DNA of 64,000 nucleotides, taken from assembly GCA_963969345.1 (NCBI GenBank), contig OZ017767.1, positions 11,600,471 through 11,664,470 on the forward strand. The letters are read 5' to 3'. This DNA comes from Turbatrix aceti (taxonomy: Eukaryota > Nematoda > Chromadorea > Rhabditida > Panagrolaimidae). A program made the translations under genes and the position numbers. This document shows, in pieces, positions 24,077 to 34,624 of this stretch (its first letter is position 1; the number at the start of each line of letters is the position of its first letter). The notes under the pieces were generated by a model that was not told the origin of the DNA, ran no database searches, and saw only the letters and a program-made list of their open reading frames with translations.

Positions 24077-25321
24077 TTACCTTATAGCTACGGGATTTCC
24101 ATTAGTAGCGTAATTGCTTCGTGTGGGTTGCCTTTTCCAAAATGTCATTTTATCTTTAAAAGCCTTGACAGAAGTTAAAACGCTGATGGCATTGCTTGCC
24201 GGAATCCATGAGATTCCCATTGAAGCTACTGTTGACAGGACGTAGGCAGCATGGGGGGACATGAATACTGCAAGAACAAGGCACATTATCGGCATGAGGC
24301 CGAAAATAAATGGTAGAAATGCCTGCAATGAAATTAACGGGGTTTGGTATTTATAAAAAAATTGATACCTGCAGAATAAGTGTCCGGCTAATTTGATGCT
24401 GAATTCTCAACGTGCTCTTTGAAAAAATTGCTTCATTTTGTTTTAAAAAGTTGTTAACTTTTTTGTACGAATAAATTATAACGCTGTAAATAAGCTGCGA
24501 CATTACGATGCCAAAGATTGTCATGGCGTACTTCTGGATACTGTCCTAAAAAATTAAAAAAAAGAGAAAAATGTGTAAAAAAACACTTTATTGTACTGAC
24601 CGCGGGGGTAAATCCACTGACAACTAAATATTGATCATTCAAATTCAGAACCCTGATCATTTCCCGAGAAGATTGCTGAATATACTCGTCAGACACTGAA
24701 TTGTAGCAAGACATAAAAAAGACAATTAGAGCCAGAGAACAAATTAAAACAACAACGAGCTGAAGTACGCCATAGCGAAATGTTAGTTGTTGACGATAAC
24801 ATATTCGACGGTATCGAAATACAAATCCACTTGTTACGGTAAATAAATCAAAAAATATCATTCCACCGTAAATTGCTGCTATCACCTTGTAGACATCTTG
24901 GGGAAATGATACAAAGAGTTTTGATAGAGTCATAAATCCGGCTCCACTGTGTACCATTAAACACTAAAAATATGCTGATTAGTGAATTTCATCAGCACAG
25001 GGTTTATGCTTTACGCATGATGGCAAGAGATGAACGAACGTTTGTGTTTTTTCACAAACAAATTTTATTTTTCTGTTTACAAAAAAGGCTATTGTTCGTC
25101 TATCCCTGACCCCGACGAGTTTCACATACAGGAAAAGTCAGTCCCTCAATAAGCGAAAAAGCCAGATCAACGACACTTGTCTGAATCAAAAAAATGTTAT
25201 AGACATTGACACCGGCAGCTTTTATTTTCAGTAGCAAATATAGTAGGATCAAGTTGAGAATAATACCTAAAGTTGCGCCCGCGCAGCAATTGACGCTGTG
25301 TAGCACAAAGAAAATTTCCAT
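24077..25321 (-). CDS. Serpentine chemoreceptor 5
   Basis: A 325-residue 7TM receptor. Exons are 25130-25321, 24601-24963, 24369-24545 and 24077-24322, in phase. Motifs: GIILNLILLYLLLKIKAAGV and VYNIFLIQTSVVD (TM1-2), TSGFVFRYRRICY (TM3/loop), FSKSTLRIQHQISRTLILQ, and WIPASNAISVLTSVKAFK (TM7). Intron positions match receptor 1 except for the missing tail intron. The last codons read AIRG-TAA over a possible AG|GTAAAT donor, so a further small exon cannot be excluded. Intron 1 (24964-25129) contains an 85-bp hAT-like remnant. Confidence 0.86.
25024..25108. repeat. Degenerate hAT-like remnant inside receptor 5 intron 1
   Basis: The right end reads GTTCGTCTATCCCTG and the left end CAAGAGATGAACGAAC, an imperfect version of the CAGGGATGGGTGAAC end of the MITE at 7454. 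No target duplication remains. Confidence 0.35.
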
Positions 25322-26189
25322 TCCAAAAGTAAAAAATATTTAGAAAACAGGTACCAGACTGCCTAAATTGGATAGATTTAATGGTATATACGTATGGTGA
25401 CCCTTGCTCGAAGTTGGTAAATATATAAAATTGAATTGAATTAGGTACAACAAACGCTATGTGTACAGCATGAAGTCTTAATTGAATGACATTCATTCCG
25501 CGGCGTGTATGTAGACGTTATTAGGGCAATCATAAAAGCGAGACACATATCATGTTTTTGTTAAAAATGGTGTGAACCTTTCCAGACTTTGCACTTTCAG
25601 AAATGCTGTATGTATGTAACAGGGTGGTATTGTAATAATGGCAACATGGGTGTAACAGAAATATGGAAAAACCAACGCGATTAATAGGGTGTGCTTGCCT
25701 ACATAAATGCATGGCAACTTGGGAACCTATTATAAAAGCGGGGAAAAGAATCACTGACGTCAGTATTAAAATTCTGGTTCCTGATTGTGTTTTAGTTTTT
25801 TTTTTTGCAGTTTTTTTAAAATATTTTGATAAAACTTTTGAGCCTTAACAGATGCATTTTTTACAATTTTCACATAATATATTTGTCAGAAACATATTAA
25901 AAATAAAAACTGCAAAAAAATAAAAAAATTAACTGATGTTGTTCAAAAACTATCACGAAAAATTACACTGAGAAAAAAATCATGCGTAAGAAAAATTTTG
26001 TCACGTTTTTGCAAGAAAAAATCGCACGAAAACGCAAGAATCACATCCTTGCTTATAATCGCAAGAAAAATCATGCGTTTTAGACCGGTTTGGCGCATGC
26101 TGTCTGAACTATCCTGCTTTCCATGGTCCCTCACTGGCTTTTTTTCGTTCAGCACGTGCCGCACTCATGACGAGAGATTTTCTCGTTGC

Positions 26190-27795
26190 CCGAGCACGCT
26201 GGTCGAATTAGTGGCAAAAAAAGGAATTTTGGGCCAAATTTGGAAATTTTTACTTTTTCAAGTTAGAATTGTAATTAGGATAATATTTGAAGCATTTTGA
26301 TGGGTGTTACAGAATTGTGGAACAATTTTTGATCAAAATCGAGTAGGGTTCGGAAGAAAAAATCCACGGATGTTCAAAATATAGATAGAAAGCTGAAAAT
26401 TTCAGCGTAGACTAAAAACAAAATTTGCTTTCAAATGGCATACTCAGTTTTTTGATTGCGTGTCGATAAATGTTTGAAAAAACGGTTTTTTTCGGAAATT
26501 TGAAAAATTCGGAACTTTTTAGAACTTTGATCAAAAAATGAATATCCCTAATCGAAAGCGCGGAGTCTTTTTTATCTAGAACCAAATTTTCAGATTTTTA
26601 CCGTATCTCATGGGCATACGGTAACGATTCTCCCGAACCCTACTTGTTTAAGCGCCTGAGGCTATGAGGTAAAGCACTGCAGAACAAAGTGAGATAGAGC
26701 ATCTTGTTAGAAATTTTTCGGCCTACAAAATGATGTTACTTTCGAATTTTTATCTATTTTTTCGGCTTCACCAGATTAATTCGCGCAACATACACTCATT
26801 TTTGGTACCAATTTTCCGAAAATTGAAATCAAAAAAGTGGGGTATGGGGGAAAAATCGCCATCGGCGCAGTTTGGAGTGTTATAGCATGAATTTCGAGTC
26901 CAGGACGTAGAAAGAACCCTGTAGAATTCAAAAATTATATCTATTTTGTTCCTAAATGTTCGAAAAGTTCCGAAAATTGCATTTGTTTCGAAAATTTAAG
27001 CAGTTTTAGGAACTTTTCGGTCCAACATTAGGAACAAAATGGATATCACCTTTGAATTCTAGAGGGTTTTTTACGCCGGGTACTGAAATTCATGCTATAG
27101 CACCTTCCGAAACTCAGCCCATGGCGATTTTTCCCCCATACCCCACTTTTTTGATTTCAATTTTCGGAAAATTGGTACCAAAAATGAGTGTATGTTGCGC
27201 GAATTAATCTGGTGAAGCCGAAAAAATAGATAAAAATTCGAAAGTAACATCATTTTGTAGGCCGAAAAATTTCTAACAAGATGCTCTATCTCACTTTGTT
27301 GTGCAGTGCTCTACCTCATAGCCTCAGGCGCTTAAACAAGTAGGGTTCGGGAGAATCGTTACCGTATGCCCATGAGATACGGTAAAAATCTGAAAATTTG
27401 GTTCTAGATAAAAAAGACTCCGCGCTTTCGATTAGGGATATTCATTTTTTGATCAAAGTTCTAAAACGTTCCGAATTTTTCAAATTTCCGAAAAAAACCG
27501 TATTTTCGAACATTTATCGAATCGATATCAAAAAACTGAGTAGGCCATTCGAACGAAAATTTTGTTTTTAGTCTGTACTGAAATTTTCAGCTTTCTATCA
27601 GTAATTTGAAGATCTGTGGATTTTTTCTTCCGAACCCTACTCGATTTTGATCAAAAATTGTCCGATTTTTTCAAAAAACGCACCAAAATGCTTGAAATAT
27701 AATCACATTTACAAATCAAACACAAAAAAAGTAAAACAAATCGCAATTCGGCCCAAATTTTTTTTTTGCAATTAATTCGACCAGCGCTCTCGTTC
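26190..27795. repeat. Large near-perfect palindrome, arms about 790 bp
   Basis: The arms meet near 26982-26999. Matching blocks, read outward, include TTGTTCCTAA, AAAAATCGCCAT, GTGGGGTATGGGGGAAAAA, TTTTTGGTACCAATTTTCCG, AACATACACTCATT, TCTATCTCACTTTGTT and CGAGTAGGGTTCGG. Outer blocks such as GCTGGTCGAATTA are more diverged. A transcript would fold into a very long double-stranded RNA. Confidence 0.85.
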
Positions 27796-27819
27796 AAAAG
27801 GGGGAGACACAGAGTTGTG

Positions 27820-28650
27820 CGACTTTTTCAATTTCGAGGAGTCTCAACGCGAATATTGCGATCGCTTTTGCAGCGATCTAATCTTTGTCGCAGACTTTGC
27901 GTTTTTTTTGTTCGTGTAATTTTTTGTCGGATTTGTTGTAATTGTTGTCTATTAGCGTGAATTGTTTTGCTTTTGTTTCAGATTCCTCCGGCGACACCCT
28001 CCGAGCGAAATGATGTACCTGTGGACACAACCTGTTAGAGTAGAAGGACATATCACACCCCTACTTCTAAACGACACAGGCGACGAGAACAAGACACCTC
28101 TCCCCCATCCAAATGGCAGATAACAACAACAAAGCAATCGGTAACTCCATTCAACTGTGATACTGCTACCAACGTATGTTTTTGAGCTTTTCAAACATTT
28201 TTGGGCATCTTCCTGACTTTTTTTAAACCAACCAAGTTTTACCCTGATTTTTTACCCTTTTTCCGATTGTGCAATGAGTTTTTACTATTTGCTAGGTAGA
28301 ATTGCGCTGCGATAAATAGGATGCCGAAACTGGCTTCACAATCGCAAAAGGAGTAAAAAAAAGGCTGAAAGGCAGTTGGCAAGCAATTTTGGGGAAGACA
28401 TAAGTTTTAGGGTTTGATTTTTGTTCAGTAAGGCATGAAGGCTTTCAGATTACCTCAAGAAACCTGCAGACGAGCCCGATTTTGTACCAGACGTAAGTTT
28501 TTTTGGAAGACTTGTGAACTGAGCTAACTGTTTGAAGTTTTTAGGCACAATCGACTGCGATCAGACGACACTATCCACCACCATTGTTTCCTGGTGCAAA
28601 CGAAATGGTACCGCGGCAACATCAACCGCAACAGACTCCTTCATAAAAGA
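27820..28650 (+). other. Exon-like module of element 1
   Basis: Shares order and splice-like signals with 31810-32470 of element 2: a TTGTTTCAG acceptor followed by CTCCGGCGACACCCTCC, a donor ACG|TA near 28172, an acceptor GCTTTCAG before ATTACCTCA, a GTAAGTTTTT donor, and TTTTTAG before GCACAATCG. In this copy the first block contains an in-frame stop, so it is either non-coding or decayed. Possibly a captured host gene fragment or the remains of an element gene. Confidence 0.45.
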
Positions 28651-29778
28651 TTGACGACTTCACAGCAGAACAAATGGTGACACAGCCACCCGAATTGTCG
28701 GTATCCATTGATTTATGCATTTGATATTTTTTATGACAGTATTGATTGTAATAAATATATGATAATGTATATGCCGTAGCAAGGGGAGGGGGAAGGTCGA
28801 TTTTTAGGTAAAAAAACCCGAGGCACCCGCAGGGAAAATATTGGGGACGCTTTGCCAAGCAAAATTCGTGCTCTTTCTTGCGTCCAAAAACGCAAGATTT
28901 TTCTTGCGATTTCGGTCAATTTTTTGCAAGAATAGTTTGCGATTTTCTACGCCATCGCGCTCTTGCGATTTCGTATGATTTTTCTTGCGAAAACGTGACA
29001 TTTTTTTTTCAGTGTACGTATGCATTTTTTATCTTCATTCGTTATCAACGGCCATATAATTAAAATATATATGGCCGGGCCGCGATACTCGGCCCATTTG
29101 AGTATCTGGTTAGAACTTATTGTTAACGAACAAAAAATGTTCACACAAAATCAAAAAAAAATTATTTTATAGTTCAAATTAAAAAAATTAAATAATCTGA
29201 TGTTTTGATGTTTTTATGCGTCAAATTTGTATAATACGTTCCGTTTTGAATATTTATTATTACTAATTGCCGGAAAAAAATATTTTCATAGTAAAAGAAT
29301 GTATTTATTAAGGGTCACGCATATTCTTACTGACCCTTAAAAACCCTAAGGCTGTGACGAAGTTTAAATAAAATTAGTGTTTCATTTAATTTTTTTTCAC
29401 TAAATTGGAGAACAAAAAGTTCAAATAAACGAATTAAATTTTATTTTTCTAAGTTTTGTTTTGTAAAAATCTATTACTGTCACTGAGAAAAAATTTTTAT
29501 GTCAGTTTTCAAAACTGACACTTTTTGTACAAAAAAACAGCCAAATTTTGGCTGTTTTCAAAACAGCCATTTTCTTGTCAGGAAAAACTGACATATTTCA
29601 AAAGCTCAGTTTTTCAAACTGGGTTGTTGAGGGTTTTATGTGGCATTCTGCATATGCAAATGTTTTCTTGTGTTCCCAGCATCGTTTAAAAAGTGGATTT
29701 ATCATTTTTGGGTGAAAATGATAGGAGATAAGGCATCTGGTTTCAGCCGCGGCGAAAATGAAAAAAAGCCCAGCTTTT

Positions 29779-29850
29779 TCCAAAATAGCGATGCTGGTAG
29801 GGGGTAGGACTGTGAAGCTGAGGGTGTGCGGTTCGAGTCCCGCAATACGA
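29779..29850 (+). pseudogene. tRNA-like relic with pol III A and B boxes
   Basis: The B box GGTTCGAGTCC (29830-29840) is perfect and an A-box-like TAGCGATGCTGG (29786-29797) lies at the usual distance. The segment CTGTGAA could be an anticodon loop (GTG). The acceptor and T stems do not pair properly, so it is not a working tRNA; it may be a decayed tRNA or a tRNA-derived (SINE-like) promoter. Confidence 0.45.
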
Positions 29851-29937
29851 AAATTTTTTTTTATGGTGTTTTTCTATTGTATTCGGCATTTCTAGTTTTT
29901 TGGCAAGCAAAAATACAAATGTTCGAACAATTTTGAT

Positions 29938-31800
29938 TGCCGAAATCGGCCAAAATTGTCGAATTTGAGGGAGGTATGGTAAAAAAATCGTTGTGAGTGA
30001 ACCAGAAGAGCTAAAAATGTGGGGGACAGCAATTCTGAAGCGCAATAAAATTCTCTAACTAATTTTGAAAAAAAATATACACCTTGTCACTTTGAAAGTT
30101 TCGAAAAAATTGAAATTTCCGAAAAAAATTAGGTTTTCGAAACTTTTTAGAACCCGAATCACAAAACTGATAGCACCATTGTATTCTGCGTTCATTTTTA
30201 CCCCTGTGCCTAAATTTTCAAAAAAATGCATAACAAACGCGCCGTTTGTTGATTTTTTTGCCGAACCCTACTTTGAAAATTTTTGTTGCCTGGAACTCAA
30301 AAAAAGTAGGGTTCAGGAGAAATTATACACCGGCGCGTCGGAAAGAGAAAAAATTCTGAAACACCGCCCTTAGACGTAAAAGATGCTGCGGAATCTAATT
30401 TTGATATTCGTTTTTTGATCCGGTTTTGAAAATGTTTCGAAATTTTCGAAACAAAATTTTTGTTTCAAAAATTTAATTTTTTCTTGCACTTGCTTAATCA
30501 TTAAGGTTGGACTAAATATAATCGTTAGAAAGAAAATTTTGTTGCGCGTCGAATGCATTTTGGATTGGGTTTCGATCTTTATTATGTACATAAATATGAT
30601 TTTTCTAGTACACCCTACTCAAATTTGTCACAAATGCCAACTTTGCAAAACGGGAATCGCCTCATTTGAAAGACGATGCTCGATTCTATTTGTACCAAAA
30701 AAAGAAAGACAATAGACAATAAGCGCTCATTGTTTTGAATTTTTTAAATAAATTTAATTCAATCGACTTTTGTCCAGAGTTCCAAAGCGCACCAGACTGC
30801 CGAGGCTTTCGCATGTTGCGCGCGCGAGTCAATGCATTTTGAAGATGTGGATTTCGCACCAAGTTACAAAAAAATGTAACTCAGCCCAAAATTCAGTTTT
30901 TTTTATGAAATTTTGTTTACAGACAGTTTCAGGGGTGTTCTTTATGCTGACACAATTCTTTTTTTTAATTCGTTCGAAATTGACAAAATCGAAGGAGGTA
31001 TGGTAGAAAAATCGCGGCGCATAAACAAAATGAGCTAGGAAGGCAAACAAAAGCAATTCTGAAGCGAAACTAAATTCTCTAACTGATTCTGAAGAAAAAT
31101 CTATACCTTATCACCTTAGAAGTTTTGAAAAAAATGAAATTTCTGAGAAAAATTAGGTTTTCGGAACTTTTTAGAACTCAATTTAAAAAACTGAGTACGC
31201 CATTCGCTTCAGCGTTCATTTCTGCCCCGGACCCTAACGTTTCGCGTAAATGCATTTCGAACGCGATCCATGCCGATTTTTTTACCGAACCCTACTTTGA
31301 AAAATTTTGGTGTTTGCTCAACAAAAAAAGGGAGGTTCAGGAGAAAATTTGCACTGGCGCGCGGAAAAAATATAAAATTCTGAAACAATCGCTCCAGATG
31401 TAAAAGATACTGTAGAATGCGATGCCGATTTTAGTTTTTGGATTACGCTTCGAAAAAGTTTTGAAAATTCATATTTCAGGAAAATTTTTTGGAAGTTTGA
31501 GTTTTTCAGGCATTTGAGAAATTATGGTGAAGCATGTGCATATTTTTACTGGATAGAGAATTTTGTTGCGCTTCGAATTCATTTTTTACTGCATGCGTAG
31601 CTTTATTTTTTACCAAGTAATGAATTTTCTAGTACACCTCCTTTAATTTTGTCAAAAATGAAAATTTTGAAAAACGCCAGTAGCCCAGTTCGAACGACAA
31701 TACGTGATTCTATTTTGTCAAAACAAAAAATTTACAAATATCTATTCAAAAACCTAAGTTTTCGAATTTAGAAATAAATTTCGTCCAATTAATTTTACAA
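29938..31800. repeat. Two diverged direct copies of a 1-kb unit within element 2
   Basis: Copy 1 (about 29938-30960) and copy 2 (about 30961-31800) share, in order, GGAGGTATGGTA, CAATTCTGAAGCG, AAATTCTCTAACT, AAATTAGGTTTTCG, CCGAACCCTACTTTGAAAA, TAGTACACC and a GATTCTATTT block. The same motifs (AAAAAACTGAGTA, GCCATTCG) occur in the palindrome of element 1. Confidence 0.7.
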
Positions 31801-31809
31801 ATAGCGCGT

Positions 31810-32470
31810 TCTGCGACTTTTCCGTTGTTGAGGTGTCTCAACACGAATGTTGCGTCGCAGCGCTCGGCTTGATCAGCCCAACTTTGTTCTTTTTTTGTCT
31901 GTTTTTTTTTCTCGTTCGTGTTGTAATTGTTGTTTTTTTAGCGTGAATTGTTTTGGTTTTGTTTCAGACTCTTCCGGCGACACCCTCCAAGCATGTACAA
32001 CCTACCGGCACCCTTATCCGAGCGAACCTTCCTCCACCGACGTAGGTTTTTGAATTTTTCCAAGTTTTGGGGCGGTTTCACTATTTTTTGTATACCAACC
32101 AAGTTTTAATCATTTTCTTTCCTTTTTATGCGATTGTGCCATGAGAGTTCTGCAAATTGATAGGTAGGATTGCGCTGCGACAGCTGGGGTGCCAAGATTT
32201 GGCTTCACAATTGCAAAAAAAGGTGAAAAATGATTGAAGGGCAGTTGGCATCAAATTTTTTGATAAAAAATGGCTGGGGTTTTATTTTGTATTCAGTAAT
32301 TCTTCCAAGCTTTCAGATTACTTCACATAGCCTTCATACACTCTTGCCTGCATGCAAAATGTAAGTTTTTGGAAAAAAATTGAAAACCGAGCTAATTTTC
32401 TTGATTTTTAGGCCCAATCGGCTTCATCAACGGTCAAGGGGCAGCGGTGAAATCGACGTTGACGGCGACG
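31810..32470 (+). other. Exon-like module of element 2
   Basis: Colinear with 27820-28650 of element 1. The first block after TTGTTTCAG is open for about 25 codons (TLPATPSKHVQPTG onward) and ends at a GTAGGTTTTT donor near 32042. Next come GCTTTCAG with ATTACTTCA, a GTAAGTTTTT donor, and TTTTTAG with GCCCAATCGG. Splice-like signals are kept while the block contents diverge. Confidence 0.45.
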
Positions 32471-32842
32471 ACATGATGAACTCGACAACGGCTACTGCAA
32501 GCTCTGGCCTAACACGGTGACACTCCAGAACAGTAACAGACGAGCAAACAGCTCCACAAGAACGACAAATTCCGCTGATTTTTTGTGTATGCTTTTTTGT
32601 TGATTATTTGTTTGATAATGATAAATTATGATGTAAACTACGGTTTGAATGGCACAATAGGGGGTAATCAATGGCAAAAAGCAGGGCAACGAAAAAGCGC
32701 GGGAAAAACCCATTTGTCAGTTTTTGTGGCCAAATGTGTCAGTTTTAACAGCCAGAAATGTGTCAGAGAAAACTGTCGTTTTTGGAAATAGCACAAAAAC
32801 AGCCAAATTTGGCTGTTTTTCCTGACATGATTTTTTTCAGTG

Positions 32843-33514
32843 TGTTTTGATACTTATGTTCTTTTTTTAAAACAACACCAAAATACGAAAAAAAATTTTT
32901 TGGTATGAAAAAAATACTAAAATTCTGCGGGGGAAGAATAAAATTCTGATTCAACCTTGCATTCGACATTTCGTTTTTAAATAAATAATTACCATAATGC
33001 TGAATACAGCTCTGAATTTATAATTAATTAAAGGCGTGATGCAGTACATGCAAATATGTAAAAAATTTATAAGTCAAGCATTTACGATAATGAGGAAATA
33101 ATGGTTTTCTTAGAGTCTGGCTTTGGTAAAAAATACCTCATGGGAAAGTAACACATACGAACAAAATATAGAGTAAAGCTATTTTTGCTTATTCACTGTA
33201 CTATATTTTTTGTAGTTTGTACTTAATCCATGGGTCAAAAAAATATTCTTTTGAAGAGTTTGCAGGTGATAATTAGTTTATGAGAAAAGGTATTGCTGTG
33301 AAAAGAAATGACTACAGCATAACAAAAGTACGACAGTAATTTTTTCACGGTCAAAAAAATGTACAATTGCTTTTTGTACTTTGTCACAAGCTTTAGCAAA
33401 AAGCTACGAAAAACATTAATCTTTAAGTTTTCTTTAGATTCCCAAGTGCAATTTTGACGCGTTTGACAGCTTTATTTTGCATCATCAATAATAAAAAAAA
33501 TTAATTTATAAATT
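32843..33514. other. Gene-free spacer
   Basis: AT-rich DNA between element 2 and receptor 6; nothing recognised. Confidence 0.5.
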
Positions 33515-34624
33515 TTAGTGAACAACAACAAGAAAATTGATCCTTTTTGCAATAGATTTAGTAGTTTTTCTGTTAATTGAATTCATAATTTGTTCGTAAA
33601 ATGCCTTTATCGACACAAGAATAGCAATGGCATTTCCGACAGGTACCCAAGTGAAGAACGCGTTTGAAAACAGTGATACCGCAGGACCAAATGGAAAAAA
33701 AGAGCATATTATCAGCACTGTCATTGGTAGCATGATCAAAGTCAGCGGTATTGTGGCGTGCATGACAAGTGTTCGATTTGTCCGCTTTTGCAATGTAAGT
33801 GTTTGTTTAGAAAAGACAATTTGATTACGCTTTTCTCGTATGTATATTTTGACGCGAAAATATGAAAAAATAATTACAAAGTAGATGGATTGAGTCACCA
33901 CAGCCGAGGTTATGCACATGATCCAAAATTCAATTGTTTTCTGCAATAAAAAATGGAGTAAACAGTTTTTGTTGCGCGCAACGCGCGCAACCTAAATATC
34001 ATTTTTTCGTTGTGTCACTCACCACATCCATGACATAAACCAGTACAATGGGTCTCGATGATGAAATATGTAACATTTTTTCCAGCTCTCGAGTATGTTC
34101 TGACAAATTTTCAGTACTCGTCATCGTGCACATGATCGTAATTCCACTCCATAAAACGACGAGTAAGATAGCCAGACCACCGGCCATGTATCCGAGTTTC
34201 TTATTGTACTGAAGCTGGGTACAAATCCTCAGATATCGAAAAAAGAATCCCTCGGCGGTCGAAAACATTTGAAGTAGAATGCAGAGATAATAGAGGTAGT
34301 TGATAAATATGCTGGCTCGAACAGGCAAAAATAGGCACATCCAACCTGTGTTAAAGTTGTAAGCTTTTCCATCTCGCAAGTAAAAGTGCTGTAAAAAATT
34401 ATTCGTTATGGATTTTAGAATAAAATACTTACAGGATTGCTGATGAGCGCTATCAGGCTGTAAACAATGTCAATAATGCATGTCTGATACATTAGTAAGC
34501 TGAATGAATTTAGACCGACGACTTTGATTTTTAATATTAAAACTATCATGATAAAATTTAAGCAAATGGCAGCGGTCGTGCTTATTCGAAGATTCCAATC
34601 GTATATTTCTAGTTGCAAATCCAT
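33515..34624 (-). CDS. Serpentine chemoreceptor 6 (divergent member)
   Basis: A 327-residue 7TM receptor. Exons are 34433-34624, 34023-34388 and 33515-33940, in phase. Motifs: CLNFIMIVLILKIKVVGLNS (TM1), LLMYQTCIID (TM2), AEGFFFRYLRICT (TM3/loop), VFSKQTLTLQKRTNRTLVMH and WVPVGNAIAILVSIKAF (TM7). It is the most divergent of the set: the usual LILQA before TM6 is LVMHA, and there is no intron there. Intron 1 is at the usual codon. Confidence 0.86.

Larger units (their letters stand above)
25966..29014. mobile_element. CACTG-ended transposon-like element 1 (3049 bp)
   Basis: Left end CACTGAGAAAAAAATCATGCG and right end (reverse) CACTGAAAAAAAAATG form inverted termini. Both subterminal regions are packed with CGCAAGAAAAATC-type repeats in opposing orientation, as in CACTA/CMC elements. 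TA flanks both ends (25964-25965 and 29015-29016); a 3-bp duplication is not seen. Inside are a 1.6 kb palindrome (26190-27795) and a module with exon-like blocks (27820-28650). No transposase is recognisable. The CMC-like assignment rests on termini alone. Confidence 0.65.
29481..32842. mobile_element. CACTG-ended transposon-like element 2 (3362 bp)
   Basis: Starts CACTGAGAAAAAATTTT and ends with the reverse of CACTGAAAAAAATCATG. It is flanked by TGT on both sides (29478-29480 and 32843-32845), a 3-bp duplication as in CACTA elements. Its subterminal repeats differ from element 1: AACTGACA and AACAGCCAAA motifs in opposing orientation. Inside are a tRNA-like segment (29779-29850), two direct copies of a 1-kb unit (29938-31800) and an exon-like module (31810-32470). 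No transposase is seen. Confidence 0.7.

Noticed and set aside
29779..29850. Functional tRNA-His
   Set aside because: A and B boxes and a GTG loop are present, but acceptor and T stems do not pair; kept only as a tRNA-like relic.
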